Part shown: positions 1 to 9,000 of the stretch, in pieces | Layout: each line of letters begins with the position of its first letter | Position numbering within the stretch: the stretch's first letter is position 1 | Source of the DNA: Rhizobium sp. Root1212 | GTDB lineage: Bacteria; Pseudomonadota; Alphaproteobacteria; Rhizobiales; Rhizobiaceae | Length of the DNA: 64,000 nt | NCBI RefSeq assembly: GCF_001424985.1 | Contig: NZ_LMDA01000001.1 | Coordinates: 1,187,599-1,251,598 of the forward strand | Direction: 5' to 3' | Notes under the pieces: generated by a model | Seen by the model: the letters and a program-made list of their open reading frames with translations, nothing else | Database searches by the model: none | What the model was told of the DNA's origin: nothing | Translations under genes and position numbers: made by a program

Positions 1-989
1 AGCGACGGGCCGGTCATCCTGGTGCCGTCGGTGCGGGTATAGTCGCCGAGATAGGCGGCCTGGATGCCGATCGCATCGTGAAGGTGCGAGTTGTAGGTGT
101 TGTCGGAGAAGCAATCATGCTCCTCTTCCGGATCGTGCAGCAACAGGCCGAGCTTCATGCGCTCGCCGGCAAGCTCGCCGTAGGAGAGCGAGCCCATGCC
201 GGTCAGGATGGCGGCGATGCCGGCCTTGGGGTCAGCCTCGATATGCTTGGTGGCAGCGCCGTCCGGCGTCCAGTTGGCGACCATTTCCTTGAGATCGGAC
301 ACCAGCAGCGTCGTCGCAGCCTTCAGATAGGCGGCGCGGCGGTCGCAATTGCCATTGGTGCAATTGGCCTGGTCGTAATCGGTGTAGGGACGGTTGCCGG
401 CGCCCGGACCGTTGCCGTTCAGGTCCTGACCCCAGAGCAGAAATTCGATGGCGTGATAGCCGGTCGCGACATTGGCGTCGATGCCGTCGGCTTCCTGCAG
501 CGTGCCCGAGAGGAATTCCGGCGTGATGTTGCTGGCATCGACGTCCTTGCCATCGATCTTGATCGTCTTGTTGGCGATCACATTGGCGGTGAACAGCGCG
601 TTTTCATCGCTTTCCGTGCCGTAGCTCGGGTCGACATAGTCGATCAGGCCTTCGTCCAGCGGCCAGGCATTCACACGGCCTTCCCATTCGTCGACGATCG
701 GGCTGCCGAAGCGGTAGACTTCGCTTTCCTGATAGGGGTTGCGGGCGGCAAGCCAGGCTTCGCGCGCGGCCTTCAGCGTCGCCTCGCCCGGCGTCGCGAT
801 CAGCGCGTCGACGGCCTTGTCGAGCGCTTCGGCGGTCTTCAGCGCGTCCTCATACTTGGCGTGGCCCACCTCGACGAAGTGCTTGACGACGGCGCTCGCA
901 TCGGCCGCCGCATAGGCAGGCGTGATCGCCAGCGCCGACGTCGCGGTCACGAGCGCCAGCACGGCGCCGCGAAGAAATGATGTGGTCAT
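1..989 (-). CDS. Imelysin-family periplasmic protein (IrpA-like), 3' end outside window
   Basis: 329 N-terminal residues are visible and the reading frame runs off the left edge, so the C-terminus is missing (family members are usually above 400 residues). It starts with a Sec signal peptide (residues 1-27, cleavage after AYA). The GxHxxE imelysin motif is seen as GYHAIE at 177-182 followed by FLLWGQD, and DCFSDNTYNSH lies near 292-302. Imelysin/M75 proteins are iron-regulated periplasmic or outer-membrane proteins implicated in iron uptake; peptidase activity is doubtful for most members. The ATG is the only start placed before the signal peptide. A candidate Irr/ICE box lies about 120 bases upstream, which fits iron control. 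The family is certain, but the exact substrate or role is not known. Confidence 0.9.
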   Translation of the reverse strand, partial: MTTSFLRGAVLALVTATSALAITPAYAAADASAVVKHFVEVGHAKYEDALKTAEALDKAVDALIATPGEATLKAAREAWLAARNPYQESEVYRFGSPIVDEWEGRVNAWPLDEGLIDYVDPSYGTESDENALFTANVIANKTIKIDGKDVDASNITPEFLSGTLQEADGIDANVATGYHAIEFLLWGQDLNGNGPGAGNRPYTDYDQANCTNGNCDRRAAYLKAATTLLVSDLKEMVANWTPDGAATKHIEADPKAGIAAILTGMGSLSYGELAGERMKLGLLLHDPEEEHDCFSDNTYNSHLHDAIGIQAAYLGDYTRTDGTRMTGPS

Positions 990-1109
990 GACCTCTCCTG
1001 TGATGTCTATCCCGTCGAACGGGGACAGCCTCCGGCACCCCTTGCCGAGGCGCGTCCAAAATAACGCATCTCTCATGGACCAAAATCAAACTTGTGTCAA
1101 AGTGTATAG

Positions 1110-1125
1110 TTTAGAACGCTTCAAG
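1110..1125. promoter_or_regulatory. Candidate Irr (ICE) box upstream of imelysin gene
   Basis: TTTAGAACGCTTCAAG matches the rhizobial iron-control element consensus TTTAGAA-N3-TTCTAAA in its whole left half and in TTC of the right half. It lies in the 390-base space (990-1379) between the divergent imelysin and RTX genes, so it could serve either. The rest of this space shows no gene; an A/T-rich stretch at 1250-1275 could hold the RTX promoter. Irr binding is inferred from the motif only. Confidence 0.45.
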
Positions 1126-1379
1126 CTTCCGAAGGCCCGGAGAAGCGGCCGCATGGGTCGAGGGCGGCATCCTCTCTAATCCCGGCCCGGTATCGGTTCG
1201 AGTAACCCGCCCTTCGGCCCATCTTCGGCCCTTGCGTGTATTAGCACCCTGAAAATAAAAGATTTTAATCGCTGACTAACCCTAGAACGACAATCACCAG
1301 TAGTGGCCGCTTTCCCAAATTGAACCAACTATTTCGCCGTGCTAGCCAAGCAGTCGGAAATTCAGCAAGGAGCATTCAA

Positions 1380-2300
1380 TTGGCGAATATTACACTTAAA
1401 GGCTTTGTTAAAACTCAGGGTTTGAGCTTTCAGGAGATCGTCAGCGAGAGCCTCGACGATATCCTCAATTACAACACCGAGAAATTCACCAAGACAGGCA
1501 TCCTGCTGAAGGACGACGCCGCCAACTACATGCAGTTTTCAGGCACCGGCCTGACCTACAAGTATTCCGGTGGCGAGGTCGTCGGGATCACGGCGGGAAC
1601 ATTGACATCCTTCAAGGTCGTCAGCGACGGCATCACGATCGTCAATGAAACCGGCCTTTCCATTTCCGGCAAGACCCTTGCCGCGGCACTCGACAGCGGC
1701 AGCACGGCGAAATTCCTGGCCGCCCTGCTGTCCGGCAACGACACCATCACCGGAACGGCCTATGCCGACGCCTTCTGGGGCGCAAACGGCGACGACAAGC
1801 TCTATGGCGGCAACGGCAACGACAAGCTCGGCGGCGATGCCGGCAATGACCAGCTTTACGGCGAAGGCGGCAATGACGCCCTGACAGGCGGGATCGGCAA
1901 CGACCTGCTGAACGGCGGGATCGGCAATGATATCCTGCGCGGACAGGCCGGAAACGACACGCTGACCGGCGGCGCCGGCAAGGACACGTTCATCTTCGAC
2001 ACCGCGCTCAGCGCCAGCACCAATGTCGACAAGATCACCGACTTCAACGTCGCCGACGATACGATCCAGCTGGAAAACGCCATCTTCACCAAGCTGACGA
2101 AGACCGGCACGCTGTCCGCGGATGCGTTCTATGCCAGCACCTCCGGCAAGGCGCATGATGCCAGCGACCGCATCATCTATGAAACCGACACCGGCAAGCT
2201 GATCTACGATTCCAACGGCAACGCCTCTGGCGGCGAGGTCCTGATCGCAACGCTCTCGAAGAACCTTGCGCTGACCAACGCCGACTTCGTCATCATCTGA
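1380..2300 (+). CDS. RTX-type calcium-binding secreted protein
   Basis: A 306-residue protein when read from TTG at 1380, which has AAGGAG seven bases upstream. The in-frame ATG at 1320 lacks a ribosome binding site and would add 20 residues. Residues about 118-205 carry some seven glycine/aspartate nonapeptide repeats (GGNGNDKLG, GGIGNDLLN and similar) that form the parallel beta-roll binding Ca2+. The C-terminal part (KDTFIFD onwards) resembles the C-terminal module of type I secreted proteins. There is no signal peptide, as expected for type I secretion, but no ABC/MFP secretion genes are nearby. The N-terminal 115 residues match no catalytic family I recognise, so it may be a surface or matrix protein rather than an enzyme. 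Confidence 0.8.
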   Translation: MANITLKGFVKTQGLSFQEIVSESLDDILNYNTEKFTKTGILLKDDAANYMQFSGTGLTYKYSGGEVVGITAGTLTSFKVVSDGITIVNETGLSISGKTLAAALDSGSTAKFLAALLSGNDTITGTAYADAFWGANGDDKLYGGNGNDKLGGDAGNDQLYGEGGNDALTGGIGNDLLNGGIGNDILRGQAGNDTLTGGAGKDTFIFDTALSASTNVDKITDFNVADDTIQLENAIFTKLTKTGTLSADAFYASTSGKAHDASDRIIYETDTGKLIYDSNGNASGGEVLIATLSKNLALTNADFVII

Positions 2301-2368
2301 AAATCCGGCTGCCCCGCCCTTCCACATATGCGGAGGCATGTCTGTTCACGGGAAGCGCATCCCGTTTT

Positions 2369-2508
2369 CCCTTCTCCCCCCCCCCCGCGGGGAGAAGGTG
2401 GCGCGAAGGGTCGGATGAGGGGGCCGGCTTGCACCGACCTCGCGGAGAGTACCCCCTCATCGCCTCGCCCGCGCTCGGCACTTCTCCCCGCTGGGGAGGA
2501 GTGGGAGG
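2369..2508. repeat. Dispersed palindromic repeat, copy 1
   Basis: An intergenic element made of two hairpin halves: CTTCTCCCC...GGGGAGAAGGTGG followed by GGATGAGGGGG, then a second half beginning ACCCCCTCATC and ending CTTCTCCCCGCTGGGGAG. The same bipartite design recurs at 9001, 11782, 19184 and 47723. This copy contains an uninterrupted run of 11 C (2376-2386). It fills the space between the convergent RTX and RsmB-like genes, where it could act as a bidirectional transcription stop. Confidence 0.75.
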
Positions 2509-2567
2509 TTCGCAGCAATGTCATTACATCCCTCTGCGATCGCCCCACCGCTCGCAGTGAGCGAATG

Positions 2568-3857
2568 TCAGGACGCCTTTTCCATCACGCAGAAGAAGAA
2601 GCCGTCGGTATTGGTCGCAGCCGGCGTCAGCGTCACGCTCATCATGTCCGCAGACCAGGGCTGCGGCTTGTCCTCGCCGAAAAGCTCAGCCCAGCGATCG
2701 GCGGTCGAGACGATCTCGAAATCCGGGTTTGCCTCGCAGAAGGCATAGACCTGCGCCTCGTTCTCCTCGGGCAGCACCGAACAGGTGACGTAAACGAGCT
2801 GGCCGCCCGGAGCGACGAAATTCGCCGCGCTCATCAGCGCCTCCTGCTGCTGGCCCATGCGCTCTTCGAGGCTCTTCTGCGTCAGCCGCCACTTGGTATC
2901 CGGGCGGCGGCGCCAGGTGCCGGTGCCGGTGCAGGGCGCATCGACTAGAACCTTGTCGAAACGACCCATCAGCTGGGCCAGATCTTCGAACCGGTCATGC
3001 ACCTGCACATTGCGGGTGCCGGCACGCTTGAGGCGTTCGATGATCGGGGCGAGCCGCTTGCGGTCGGTGTCATAGGCGTGGATCTGGCCCTTGTTGTTCA
3101 TCGCCGCCGCCATGGCGAGCGTCTTGCCGCCGCCGCCGGCGCAATAGTCGAGCACCTGATCGCCTTCCTGCGGATAGACGAGATCGGCGACGATCTGCGA
3201 GCCTTCGTCCTGCACCTCGAACCAGCCCTTCTGGAAGGACAGCTCGGCGGTGACGTTCGGCAGCCGCGAGGCGCCCTCGCCGGCCTTCACGCGCACGCCG
3301 TTGCGGGCGATCACCGTCGGCTCGACGCCGTTGCGCTCCAGCGCCTTCAGCACCTTGTCGCGGCTCGCCTTCAGCGTATTGGCGCGCAGATCGAGCGACG
3401 GCCGCCCGGCAAGCGCCTGCGCTTCCGCCAGCCAGTCGTCGTCAAAATTGTCTTCGAAGGATGGCTGCAGCCATTCGGGAATATCGCCCTGCACATGGAG
3501 CGGCGCATCTTCCAGCTTGCGGCTGGCAAAGGCGGCCTTCATCGCGTCGGTCAGCGGCTCGGGCGCAAACCGGTCACCTTCCAGCTCGGCGGCGAGCTGT
3601 TCCGGCGTCACGCCCCATTGCCGAAACATCACGGCATGGCCGAGGGCTGTGGCGCTGTCGCTGTCCATCAGATAGGCGTGGGAGAGTTTCATGCGCAGCG
3701 CGTCATAGACGATGTTGCCGATCGCGGCGCGGTCGCCCGATCCGGCAAAGCGGTGCGCCAGCCCCCAATCCTTGAGAGCATCGGCCACCGGACGTTTGCG
3801 CGCTTCGATATCGGCCAGAACTTCAACGGCGCCGGCGAGCCTGCCACCCAATCGCAT
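2568..3857 (-). CDS. RsmB/NOP2-family RNA (cytosine-C5) methyltransferase
   Basis: A SAM-dependent m5C methyltransferase, most likely acting on 16S rRNA. An N-terminal NusB-like RNA-binding half is followed by the Rossmann methyltransferase domain with DYCAGGGGKTLA (SAM loop), VDAPCTGTGTW (PC motif cysteine that activates the base) and VTCSVLPEENE (TC motif, the nucleophilic cysteine). The ATG at 3857 is preferred because GGAG sits eight bases before it; two upstream in-frame starts (3908, 3863) lack proper spacing. The length of about 429 residues is normal for the family. Whether it is the exact orthologue of E. coli RsmB (C967) is not settled by sequence alone. It converges with the RTX gene. 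Confidence 0.88.
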   Translation of the reverse strand: MRLGGRLAGAVEVLADIEARKRPVADALKDWGLAHRFAGSGDRAAIGNIVYDALRMKLSHAYLMDSDSATALGHAVMFRQWGVTPEQLAAELEGDRFAPEPLTDAMKAAFASRKLEDAPLHVQGDIPEWLQPSFEDNFDDDWLAEAQALAGRPSLDLRANTLKASRDKVLKALERNGVEPTVIARNGVRVKAGEGASRLPNVTAELSFQKGWFEVQDEGSQIVADLVYPQEGDQVLDYCAGGGGKTLAMAAAMNNKGQIHAYDTDRKRLAPIIERLKRAGTRNVQVHDRFEDLAQLMGRFDKVLVDAPCTGTGTWRRRPDTKWRLTQKSLEERMGQQQEALMSAANFVAPGGQLVYVTCSVLPEENEAQVYAFCEANPDFEIVSTADRWAELFGEDKPQPWSADMMSVTLTPAATNTDGFFFCVMEKAS

Positions 3858-4014
3858 CTTCATCACTCCATTTTCCGCCGTGGTAGCGGCGATGGGGCCG
3901 AAGAGCAAGCCGCCATCGGCACTGGCGGCGGGTTGGAGCGGTCAAACCGCCCCGCAACGAATTTTATCCCTGCCTCCCGGAACCTTTTTCCGGGCCGGCA
4001 CGTTCAACACCGGC

Positions 4015-4386
4015 TCAGCCGATGACTTGGTAGCAGATGCTGGCCGTACCCGAGCGGATCATGCCGATCTGGGACGCCGCACCCTTGGAGAGGTCGAGCA
4101 CTCGGCCGCGGATGAACGGGCCGCGATCATTGATGCGAACGACGACGCTCTTGCCGTTGCGCTTGTTGATGACCTGAACCTTAGTGCCGAACTTCAGGCT
4201 GCGATGGGCAGCGGTGAGGTTGGAGGCGTTCATGCGCTCGCCGGAAGCGGTCCGCGATCCGAGCGCATACCAGGATGCGCCACCACAGGCCGCGCTCTTG
4301 GCCTCAGCCACCGTTGTCGACGTCAGGCTTGCCCCCAAGGCAAAGACGAGTGCCGCAGCTGCGGCCGAGAGCTTTCTGTTCTTCAA
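4015..4386 (-). CDS. RlpA-like double-psi beta-barrel protein
   Basis: A 123-residue exported protein: signal peptide 1-29 (cleavage after AEA), then a double-psi beta-barrel with SGERMN at 48-53 and NDRGPF at 86-91, carrying the Glu and Asp that are catalytic in RlpA lytic transglycosylases. It lacks the SPOR domain of full-length RlpA, so septal targeting is not expected; short forms of this type are common in rhizobia. The start is a TTG with AAGGGG eight bases upstream. The likely role is periplasmic cleavage of denuded peptidoglycan glycan strands. Confidence 0.85.
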   Translation of the reverse strand: MKNRKLSAAAAALVFALGASLTSTTVAEAKSAACGGASWYALGSRTASGERMNASNLTAAHRSLKFGTKVQVINKRNGKSVVVRINDRGPFIRGRVLDLSKGAASQIGMIRSGTASICYQVIG

Positions 4387-4762
4387 ACAGGGACCCCTTC
4401 GTGTAAAATTTACTTAAGTCTTACGAAGGCTCGGCTTTTCAGGGCAAAAAGTGGCGAAAACGTGCTTCAACCTTTAACCCCCGCTTAAGACTTCCGGCGA
4501 TCCTGTGAATTTTAAAAAACCAAGGAAATTGAATCTGTTAGCGATTCCGGAAAGATTCGCTTTAGATTCAACGGCGAAGCAAAAAGTCGGACTAAACGTG
4601 GAACAATAGTGCTGCGATCGAATAAAAAACGGATTGAATTTTTTTAAACTGCCGAAAAGCCACCAATCTCCGGCATATAAAAACGCCACATCTCGCAAAA
4701 GTTGCATCTTGTGGCGCGCGCAAAAGGCGCATGCCATATTTCAAATCTCCAGAAAATTGCAT
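4387..4762. other. A/T-rich intergenic region upstream of rlpA-like gene
   Basis: 376 bases with no convincing gene. It is much richer in A/T than its surroundings (4500-4700 especially) and probably carries the promoter of the RlpA-like gene. An inverted repeat TTGAATCT/AGATTCAA (4529-4536 and 4564-4571) with further internal pairing could form a leader hairpin. Confidence 0.4.
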
Positions 4763-5635
4763 TTATCCGCGCCAGATATCGCGCTGCCAGAGGTCCGACA
4801 GCGAGGCCCGATAGTCGGCAAACCGCATCTCGTAGCCGGCATCGCGCAGTTTGGCGTTGGAGACCCGTTTGTTCTCGCCATAGAAGGAGCGCGCCATCGG
4901 CGTCAGTTCGGCATCGTCGAAGGCGACTTCCGGCGGCGGCTCAACGCCCATCATGTCTGCGGCAAGCGTGACGAGATCCTGCGGCGGCGCCGGCTCGTTG
5001 TCGGTGATATTGAAGATGCCGCCGGCGTGCCTGCCGATCAGAAACGCCGTTGCGCCGGCAATATCCTCGACCCGGATGCGGTTGAACACCTGATCCGGCT
5101 TGATCAGCCGTTTCGCCGTTCCCTCGGCCAGATTGCGGAACGTATTGCGCCCCGGCCCATAGATGCCCGCCAGCCGCAGAATGGCGACCGGAATGCCTGC
5201 CGCCGCGCCGAAGGCAACCCAGCCATCCTCCGCCTCCACGCGCTCACGCGAGCGCAGCGAGACGGGCCTGCATTCCGCGTCTTCATCCACCCAACCGCCC
5301 TTGTGGTCGCCATAGACGCCGACGGTCGAAAGATACCCCACCCACTCCAGCGCCGGCATCATCGCTCGCATGCGCTCGAAGCCCAGCCGCAGGATCGGAT
5401 CACCCTCGCGCCCCGGCGCAATCGACTGGATCAGATGCGTCGCCGTGCCCATCGCCGCCGCAAGCTCCGGCGAAATCGCCTGCCCGTCATAGAGCAGCGC
5501 CTCGATCCCGAGCCCCTTCAAGTCATCCCGCTTTTCAGGAGAGCGTGTCGTGCCGGTGATGCGGGATGCCTGGGGCAGAAGTTCCTTGGCGATCGCCTTG
5601 CCGGAATAGCCGGCCCCCAGGATCAAAACTTGCAT
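4763..5635 (-). CDS. NAD(P)-dependent epimerase/dehydratase-like SDR (YeeZ type)
   Basis: A 290-residue atypical extended SDR. The N-terminus QVLILGAGYSGKAIA is a Rossmann dinucleotide site, and later features include YLSTVGVYGDHKGGWVDE (active-site Tyr region) and LRLAGIYGPGRN. The ATG at 5635 overlaps the queG stop by one base (TGATG), which indicates translational coupling; a start further upstream would lie inside queG. The YeeZ-like family has no firmly assigned substrate. The operon context with a queuosine enzyme does not prove a shared pathway. Confidence 0.8.
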   Translation of the reverse strand: MQVLILGAGYSGKAIAKELLPQASRITGTTRSPEKRDDLKGLGIEALLYDGQAISPELAAAMGTATHLIQSIAPGREGDPILRLGFERMRAMMPALEWVGYLSTVGVYGDHKGGWVDEDAECRPVSLRSRERVEAEDGWVAFGAAAGIPVAILRLAGIYGPGRNTFRNLAEGTAKRLIKPDQVFNRIRVEDIAGATAFLIGRHAGGIFNITDNEPAPPQDLVTLAADMMGVEPPPEVAFDDAELTPMARSFYGENKRVSNAKLRDAGYEMRFADYRASLSDLWQRDIWRG

Positions 5636-6795
5636 CACGTCACTCCCGCAAAAGCCCATTCCCCGATCACATCAGGATCGGTCTCGTCTTTCCGTCTTGC
5701 CGCAAATTCGGAAAATTCGCCAGAGGTCATCAGCCGCGACAGTGCCCAGACCGCCATGCCCCGCACCACCGGCGAGCCATCCCCCGCCAGCGCGGCACAG
5801 GAAGCAATCATCCCCCGATCCCCAGAATTCCCCGCCGCCATCAGCACATTGCGCACGAAGCGGTCGCGGCCGATGCGCTTGACCGGCGATCCCGAAAACA
5901 TCGCCCGGAACGCCGGATCGTCCAGCGCCATCAGTTGCTCAAGCTTCGGCGCCTTCAATTCTTCCCTCGCCTTCAGCTTCATCTCGGAGGCGGATACGGC
6001 AAACTTGTTCCATGGACAGGCGGCCAGACAGTCGTCGCAGCCATAGATGCGGTTGCCGATCAGCGGCCGGATGGCGGGATCGATCGGCCCCTTGTGCTCA
6101 ATGGTCAGGTAGGAAATGCAGCGCCGCGCATCGATCCGGTATGGGGCCGGAAAGGCATCGGTCGGACAGGCGGAGAGGCAGGCCCGGCACGATCCGCAAT
6201 GATCCACCTCGGCCACATCGATGTCGAGATCGGCGGTCGTAAACATGCTGCCGAGAAACAGCCAGGAGCCGAACTCGCGGCTGACGAGATTGGTATGCTT
6301 GCCCTGCCAGCCCAACCCCGCCTGTTCGGCCAGCGGCTTTTCCATGACGGGTGCCGTATCGACGAACACTTTTACATCCTCGCCCGCCCTTGCGGCAAAA
6401 CGGGTCGCGACTTCCTTGAGTTTGCCCTTGATGATGTCGTGATAATCGCGGTTCTGCGCATAGACGGAAATCGCTCCGCGATCCGGCATCGAGAGAACGC
6501 CGCGCGGATCATGCTCCGGCCCGTAATTCATGCCGAAGACCACGATCGAGCGCACTTCGCTCCAGAGCACGCGGGGATCGCCGCGTCGCGCCGCCGTCTC
6601 GGCCATCCAGTCCATGGTGCCGTGCTGCCCGTCCGCGATGAACTGCTGCAAGCGCCCCGGCGCAAGCGGGATCGAATCCGGCAAGGTCACGCGACAGAGA
6701 TCGAAACCCTTGTCGCGCGCTTCCTCCTTCAGGAAGGCCGCCAGCTTCCGGCGTTTGGCGTCCTGCCTGTCCTGCGATGGGCGGCCGCCGGTCAT
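5635..6795 (-). CDS. queG: Epoxyqueuosine reductase
   Basis: Catalyses the last step of tRNA queuosine synthesis, cobalamin-dependent reduction of epoxyqueuosine to queuosine in GUN-anticodon tRNAs. The 386 residues show the two ferredoxin-like Fe4S4 motifs, C200-x2-C203-x2-C206-x3-C210P and C253-x2-C256-x3-C260P, and the N-terminal cobalamin-binding region with VDTAPVMEK (the Asp is the expected acid). The C-terminus has the HEAT-like repeat extension typical of the family. It lies 11 bases downstream of the fzlA-like gene and overlaps the epimerase, so the three form one operon. Confidence 0.95.
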   Translation of the reverse strand: MTGGRPSQDRQDAKRRKLAAFLKEEARDKGFDLCRVTLPDSIPLAPGRLQQFIADGQHGTMDWMAETAARRGDPRVLWSEVRSIVVFGMNYGPEHDPRGVLSMPDRGAISVYAQNRDYHDIIKGKLKEVATRFAARAGEDVKVFVDTAPVMEKPLAEQAGLGWQGKHTNLVSREFGSWLFLGSMFTTADLDIDVAEVDHCGSCRACLSACPTDAFPAPYRIDARRCISYLTIEHKGPIDPAIRPLIGNRIYGCDDCLAACPWNKFAVSASEMKLKAREELKAPKLEQLMALDDPAFRAMFSGSPVKRIGRDRFVRNVLMAAGNSGDRGMIASCAALAGDGSPVVRGMAVWALSRLMTSGEFSEFAARRKDETDPDVIGEWAFAGVT

Positions 6796-6806
6796 GAACT
6801 TCGCCC

Positions 6807-7499
6807 TTAAAAATCCAGATCCGCGTAATGCGAAACCGGGATCAGCCCGCGCACCCGCTCGGCCAGCAGCGGCCGGAAGGAGGGTCGCGACTTCAGCCGC
6901 TGGTACCAGTCCTTGGCCATCGGCGATTCCGTCCAGTCGATCTCGCCGAGATAGTCGAGCACCGAAACCGCCGCTGCCGCCGCCAGATCCGCATAGGAAA
7001 GCCGGTCACCGGCGAGGTAGGTGCGCGAGCCCGCAAGCCACGACAGATATTTCATATGCTGGCGGATATTCGCCCGCGACGTCCGCAGCGCCTTACTGTC
7101 CGGCGCACCGCCGCCCTGATCCGGCGTCATCTGCAGCTTGAAAATCCGCTCGCGCACCAAAGGCCGCGTCACGTCGTTTTCCATCTTCTGCAGGAACCAC
7201 TCGACCAGCCGGCGGATTTCGGCGCGCTGGAACGGGTCTTCGGCCAAAAGCCGGCGATCGCGCTTCAAGACACCATTGGTCTCGTCCAGATATTCGGAGA
7301 TCACCATCGCGCCACAAAGCGCCCTCATGCTGTCATCGACGTAAACAGGCAGGGTGCCCGCCGGATTGAGCGCGAGAAAATCGCGGCGCTTTTCCCAGGG
7401 CTGCTCTTCCGCAAGCTCGGTCTGGTAGCCGTATTCGGACAGAATCAGCCGAACGAACCGGGACGCGGTGGACATGGGGTGATGATAAAGTGTCGGCAT
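6807..7499 (-). CDS. fzlA: GST-fold protein, probable FtsZ-binding division regulator FzlA
   Basis: A 230-residue two-domain glutathione-S-transferase fold: thioredoxin-like N-domain ([28 protein letters not shown]) and all-alpha C-domain ([18 protein letters not shown]). Both its length and the conserved C-terminal tail SHYADLDF match alphaproteobacterial FzlA, where residue D227 near the C-terminus is needed for constriction; here D227 falls in the same tail. FzlA binds FtsZ filaments and links the Z-ring to septal wall synthesis rather than acting as a glutathione enzyme. It is divergent from uppP, a cell-wall lipid carrier gene. A generic GST remains possible. Confidence 0.75.
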   Translation of the reverse strand: MPTLYHHPMSTASRFVRLILSEYGYQTELAEEQPWEKRRDFLALNPAGTLPVYVDDSMRALCGAMVISEYLDETNGVLKRDRRLLAEDPFQRAEIRRLVEWFLQKMENDVTRPLVRERIFKLQMTPDQGGGAPDSKALRTSRANIRQHMKYLSWLAGSRTYLAGDRLSYADLAAAAAVSVLDYLGEIDWTESPMAKDWYQRLKSRPSFRPLLAERVRGLIPVSHYADLDF

Positions 7500-7721
7500 A
7501 GGGGGCTTCGTCGGTTCTATCGGAAAAGGACGGCTGTCGGGAAGCAGCGTCGTCCGGATTGGTACGTGTCGGGCGGAGGCCGATGCCTATTGCCTGAAAC
7601 CGGCCGTTCCGTGGCGGACAGGAAAAAGCTATAGGAATTTGCAGCCTCAAACTCAAGCGAATCAGCCAATGCCTCTTCAGCGCTCAGGCTAATCTCCAAA
7701 ACTTCAGGGATTCTTAAACTT

Positions 7722-8528
7722 ATGGCGGATCAATCGATCATCAGCGCGCTTATCCTTGGCCTCATCGAGGGCCTGACGGAGTTCATTCCGGTTTCTTCCA
7801 CCGCCCATGTGCTGCTGGCGGGCCATTTCCTCGGCTTCAAATCGCCAGGCAACACGTTTGCGGTCCTCATCCAACTCGGCGCGATCCTTGCGATCCTGCT
7901 CGTCTATTTCCAGCGGCTGCTCGCCATCGCCCTTGCGCTGCCCACCAGCGCCAAGGCCCGCGGCTTCGTGCTGTCAGTGCTCATCGCCTTCCTGCCGGCC
8001 GCCGTCATCGGCGCCATCGCCCATGATTTCATCAAGACCGTGCTCTTCGAAACGCCGATGCTGATCTGCATCGTGCTCATCGTCGGCGGCGTCATCCTCT
8101 ATGCGATCGACAAACTGCCGCTTCAGCCGAAATACCGCGATGTCATGGATTATCCACCCTCGCTGGCCTTCAAGATCGGTCTTTTTCAGTGCCTGGCGAT
8201 GATCCCCGGCACCTCGCGCTCGGGCGCCACCATTGCCGGCGCGCTGCTCCTCGGCACCGACAAGCGTTCGGCGGCGGAATTTTCCTTCTTCCTCGCCATG
8301 CCGACCATGCTCGGCGCCTTCACGCTCGATCTCTACAAGAACCGCAACGCACTCGATTTCAACGATAGCGCCCTGATCGCCGTCGGCTTCATCGCCGCCT
8401 TCGTCGCAGCCCTGCTCGTCGTGCGTTCGCTCTTGAATTTCGTCTCGACCCGCGGCTTTGCCCCCTTCGCCATCTGGCGCATCGTCGTCGGCGTCGCCGG
8501 CCTCATCGGCCTCCTGATCTTCGGCTGA
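7722..8528 (+). CDS. uppP: Undecaprenyl-diphosphatase
   Basis: A polytopic inner-membrane enzyme (BacA family, 268 residues, about eight helices) that recycles undecaprenyl pyrophosphate to the monophosphate for peptidoglycan and polysaccharide export. Both signature loops are present: [14 protein letters not shown] (16-29) and PGTSRSGAT (162-170). Overexpression in this family gives bacitracin resistance. It is transcribed away from the fzlA-queG operon and ends at a strong bidirectional terminator. Confidence 0.96.
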   Translation: MADQSIISALILGLIEGLTEFIPVSSTAHVLLAGHFLGFKSPGNTFAVLIQLGAILAILLVYFQRLLAIALALPTSAKARGFVLSVLIAFLPAAVIGAIAHDFIKTVLFETPMLICIVLIVGGVILYAIDKLPLQPKYRDVMDYPPSLAFKIGLFQCLAMIPGTSRSGATIAGALLLGTDKRSAAEFSFFLAMPTMLGAFTLDLYKNRNALDFNDSALIAVGFIAAFVAALLVVRSLLNFVSTRGFAPFAIWRIVVGVAGLIGLLIFG

Positions 8529-8550
8529 CAGTCATCGACTGAAAAAACAA

Positions 8551-8587
8551 AACCGCGTGCAGCTTCCGAAGAAGGCTGCACGCGGTT
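8551..8587. terminator. Bidirectional rho-independent terminator
   Basis: A perfect 13-base inverted repeat, AACCGCGTGCAGC and GCTGCACGCGGTT, encloses an 11-base loop. An A-rich stretch at 8541-8552 gives a U-tract for minus-strand transcripts; the plus-strand side has only a weak T-tract. It sits between the converging uppP and the 54-residue exported protein gene. Confidence 0.85.
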
Positions 8588-8638
8588 CCTGGCCCCCGCC
8601 ATAAACTTTGCGCGCCCCATCAGGGCGCGGCGAAAAAC

Positions 8639-8803
8639 TCAGTTCTCGGAAATCTTGTCGATCGAGGCAGTGGTGCAGGGATCGACGCCATAGGCCGGCG
8701 AGCAATCGCCGTGATGGCCGGCGACCGTCTTCGGCGCCACGAAGGACCCTGCCACGATGACGAGTGCCGCGCACGCAAAAAAGATTGCGATCGACTTGCC
8801 CAT
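8639..8803 (-). CDS. Small exported hypothetical protein (54 aa)
   Basis: A 54-residue protein starting MGKSIAIFFACAAL, with a hydrophobic signal or anchor (3-21) and a short Cys-containing tail (GHHGDCSPAYGVDPCTTAS). The two cysteines could form a disulphide in the periplasm. GAGAGG lies ten bases before the ATG, and the gene ends 52 bases before a strong terminator, both supporting a real transcript. I recognise no family. Candidate roles (stress or envelope peptide) are guesses. Confidence 0.6.
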   Translation of the reverse strand: MGKSIAIFFACAALVIVAGSFVAPKTVAGHHGDCSPAYGVDPCTTASIDKISEN

Positions 8804-9000
8804 GAAATGTTTGCCTCTCGAGATGGAATGACGTGCCGCCTTGGGATTCGCAAGGCTCAGCGCGGCTGCTGTCTAAGCTTTGCGACGGCCGTTATCAATA
8901 TCGGAACATATTGAATCCGAGGTAAATGCCATTCCTCAGAAGTAGTGAGGCAGAAGTGCAACGCTTGTCCTGCGCACAACGAAAAAGGGCCGCCGATCTT

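Noticed and set aside
78-980. A 300-codon plus-strand frame at the left edge
   Set aside because: The minus strand encodes a clear imelysin with signal peptide and family motifs across the same bases.
1180-1220. A tRNA-like GGTTCGA T-loop at about 1195
   Set aside because: No acceptor, anticodon or D-arm pairing around it.
4474-4737. An 87-codon minus-strand frame upstream of the RlpA-like gene
   Set aside because: A/T-rich, no ribosome site, Phe/Cys-rich composition unlike neighbouring proteins; more likely promoter and leader.
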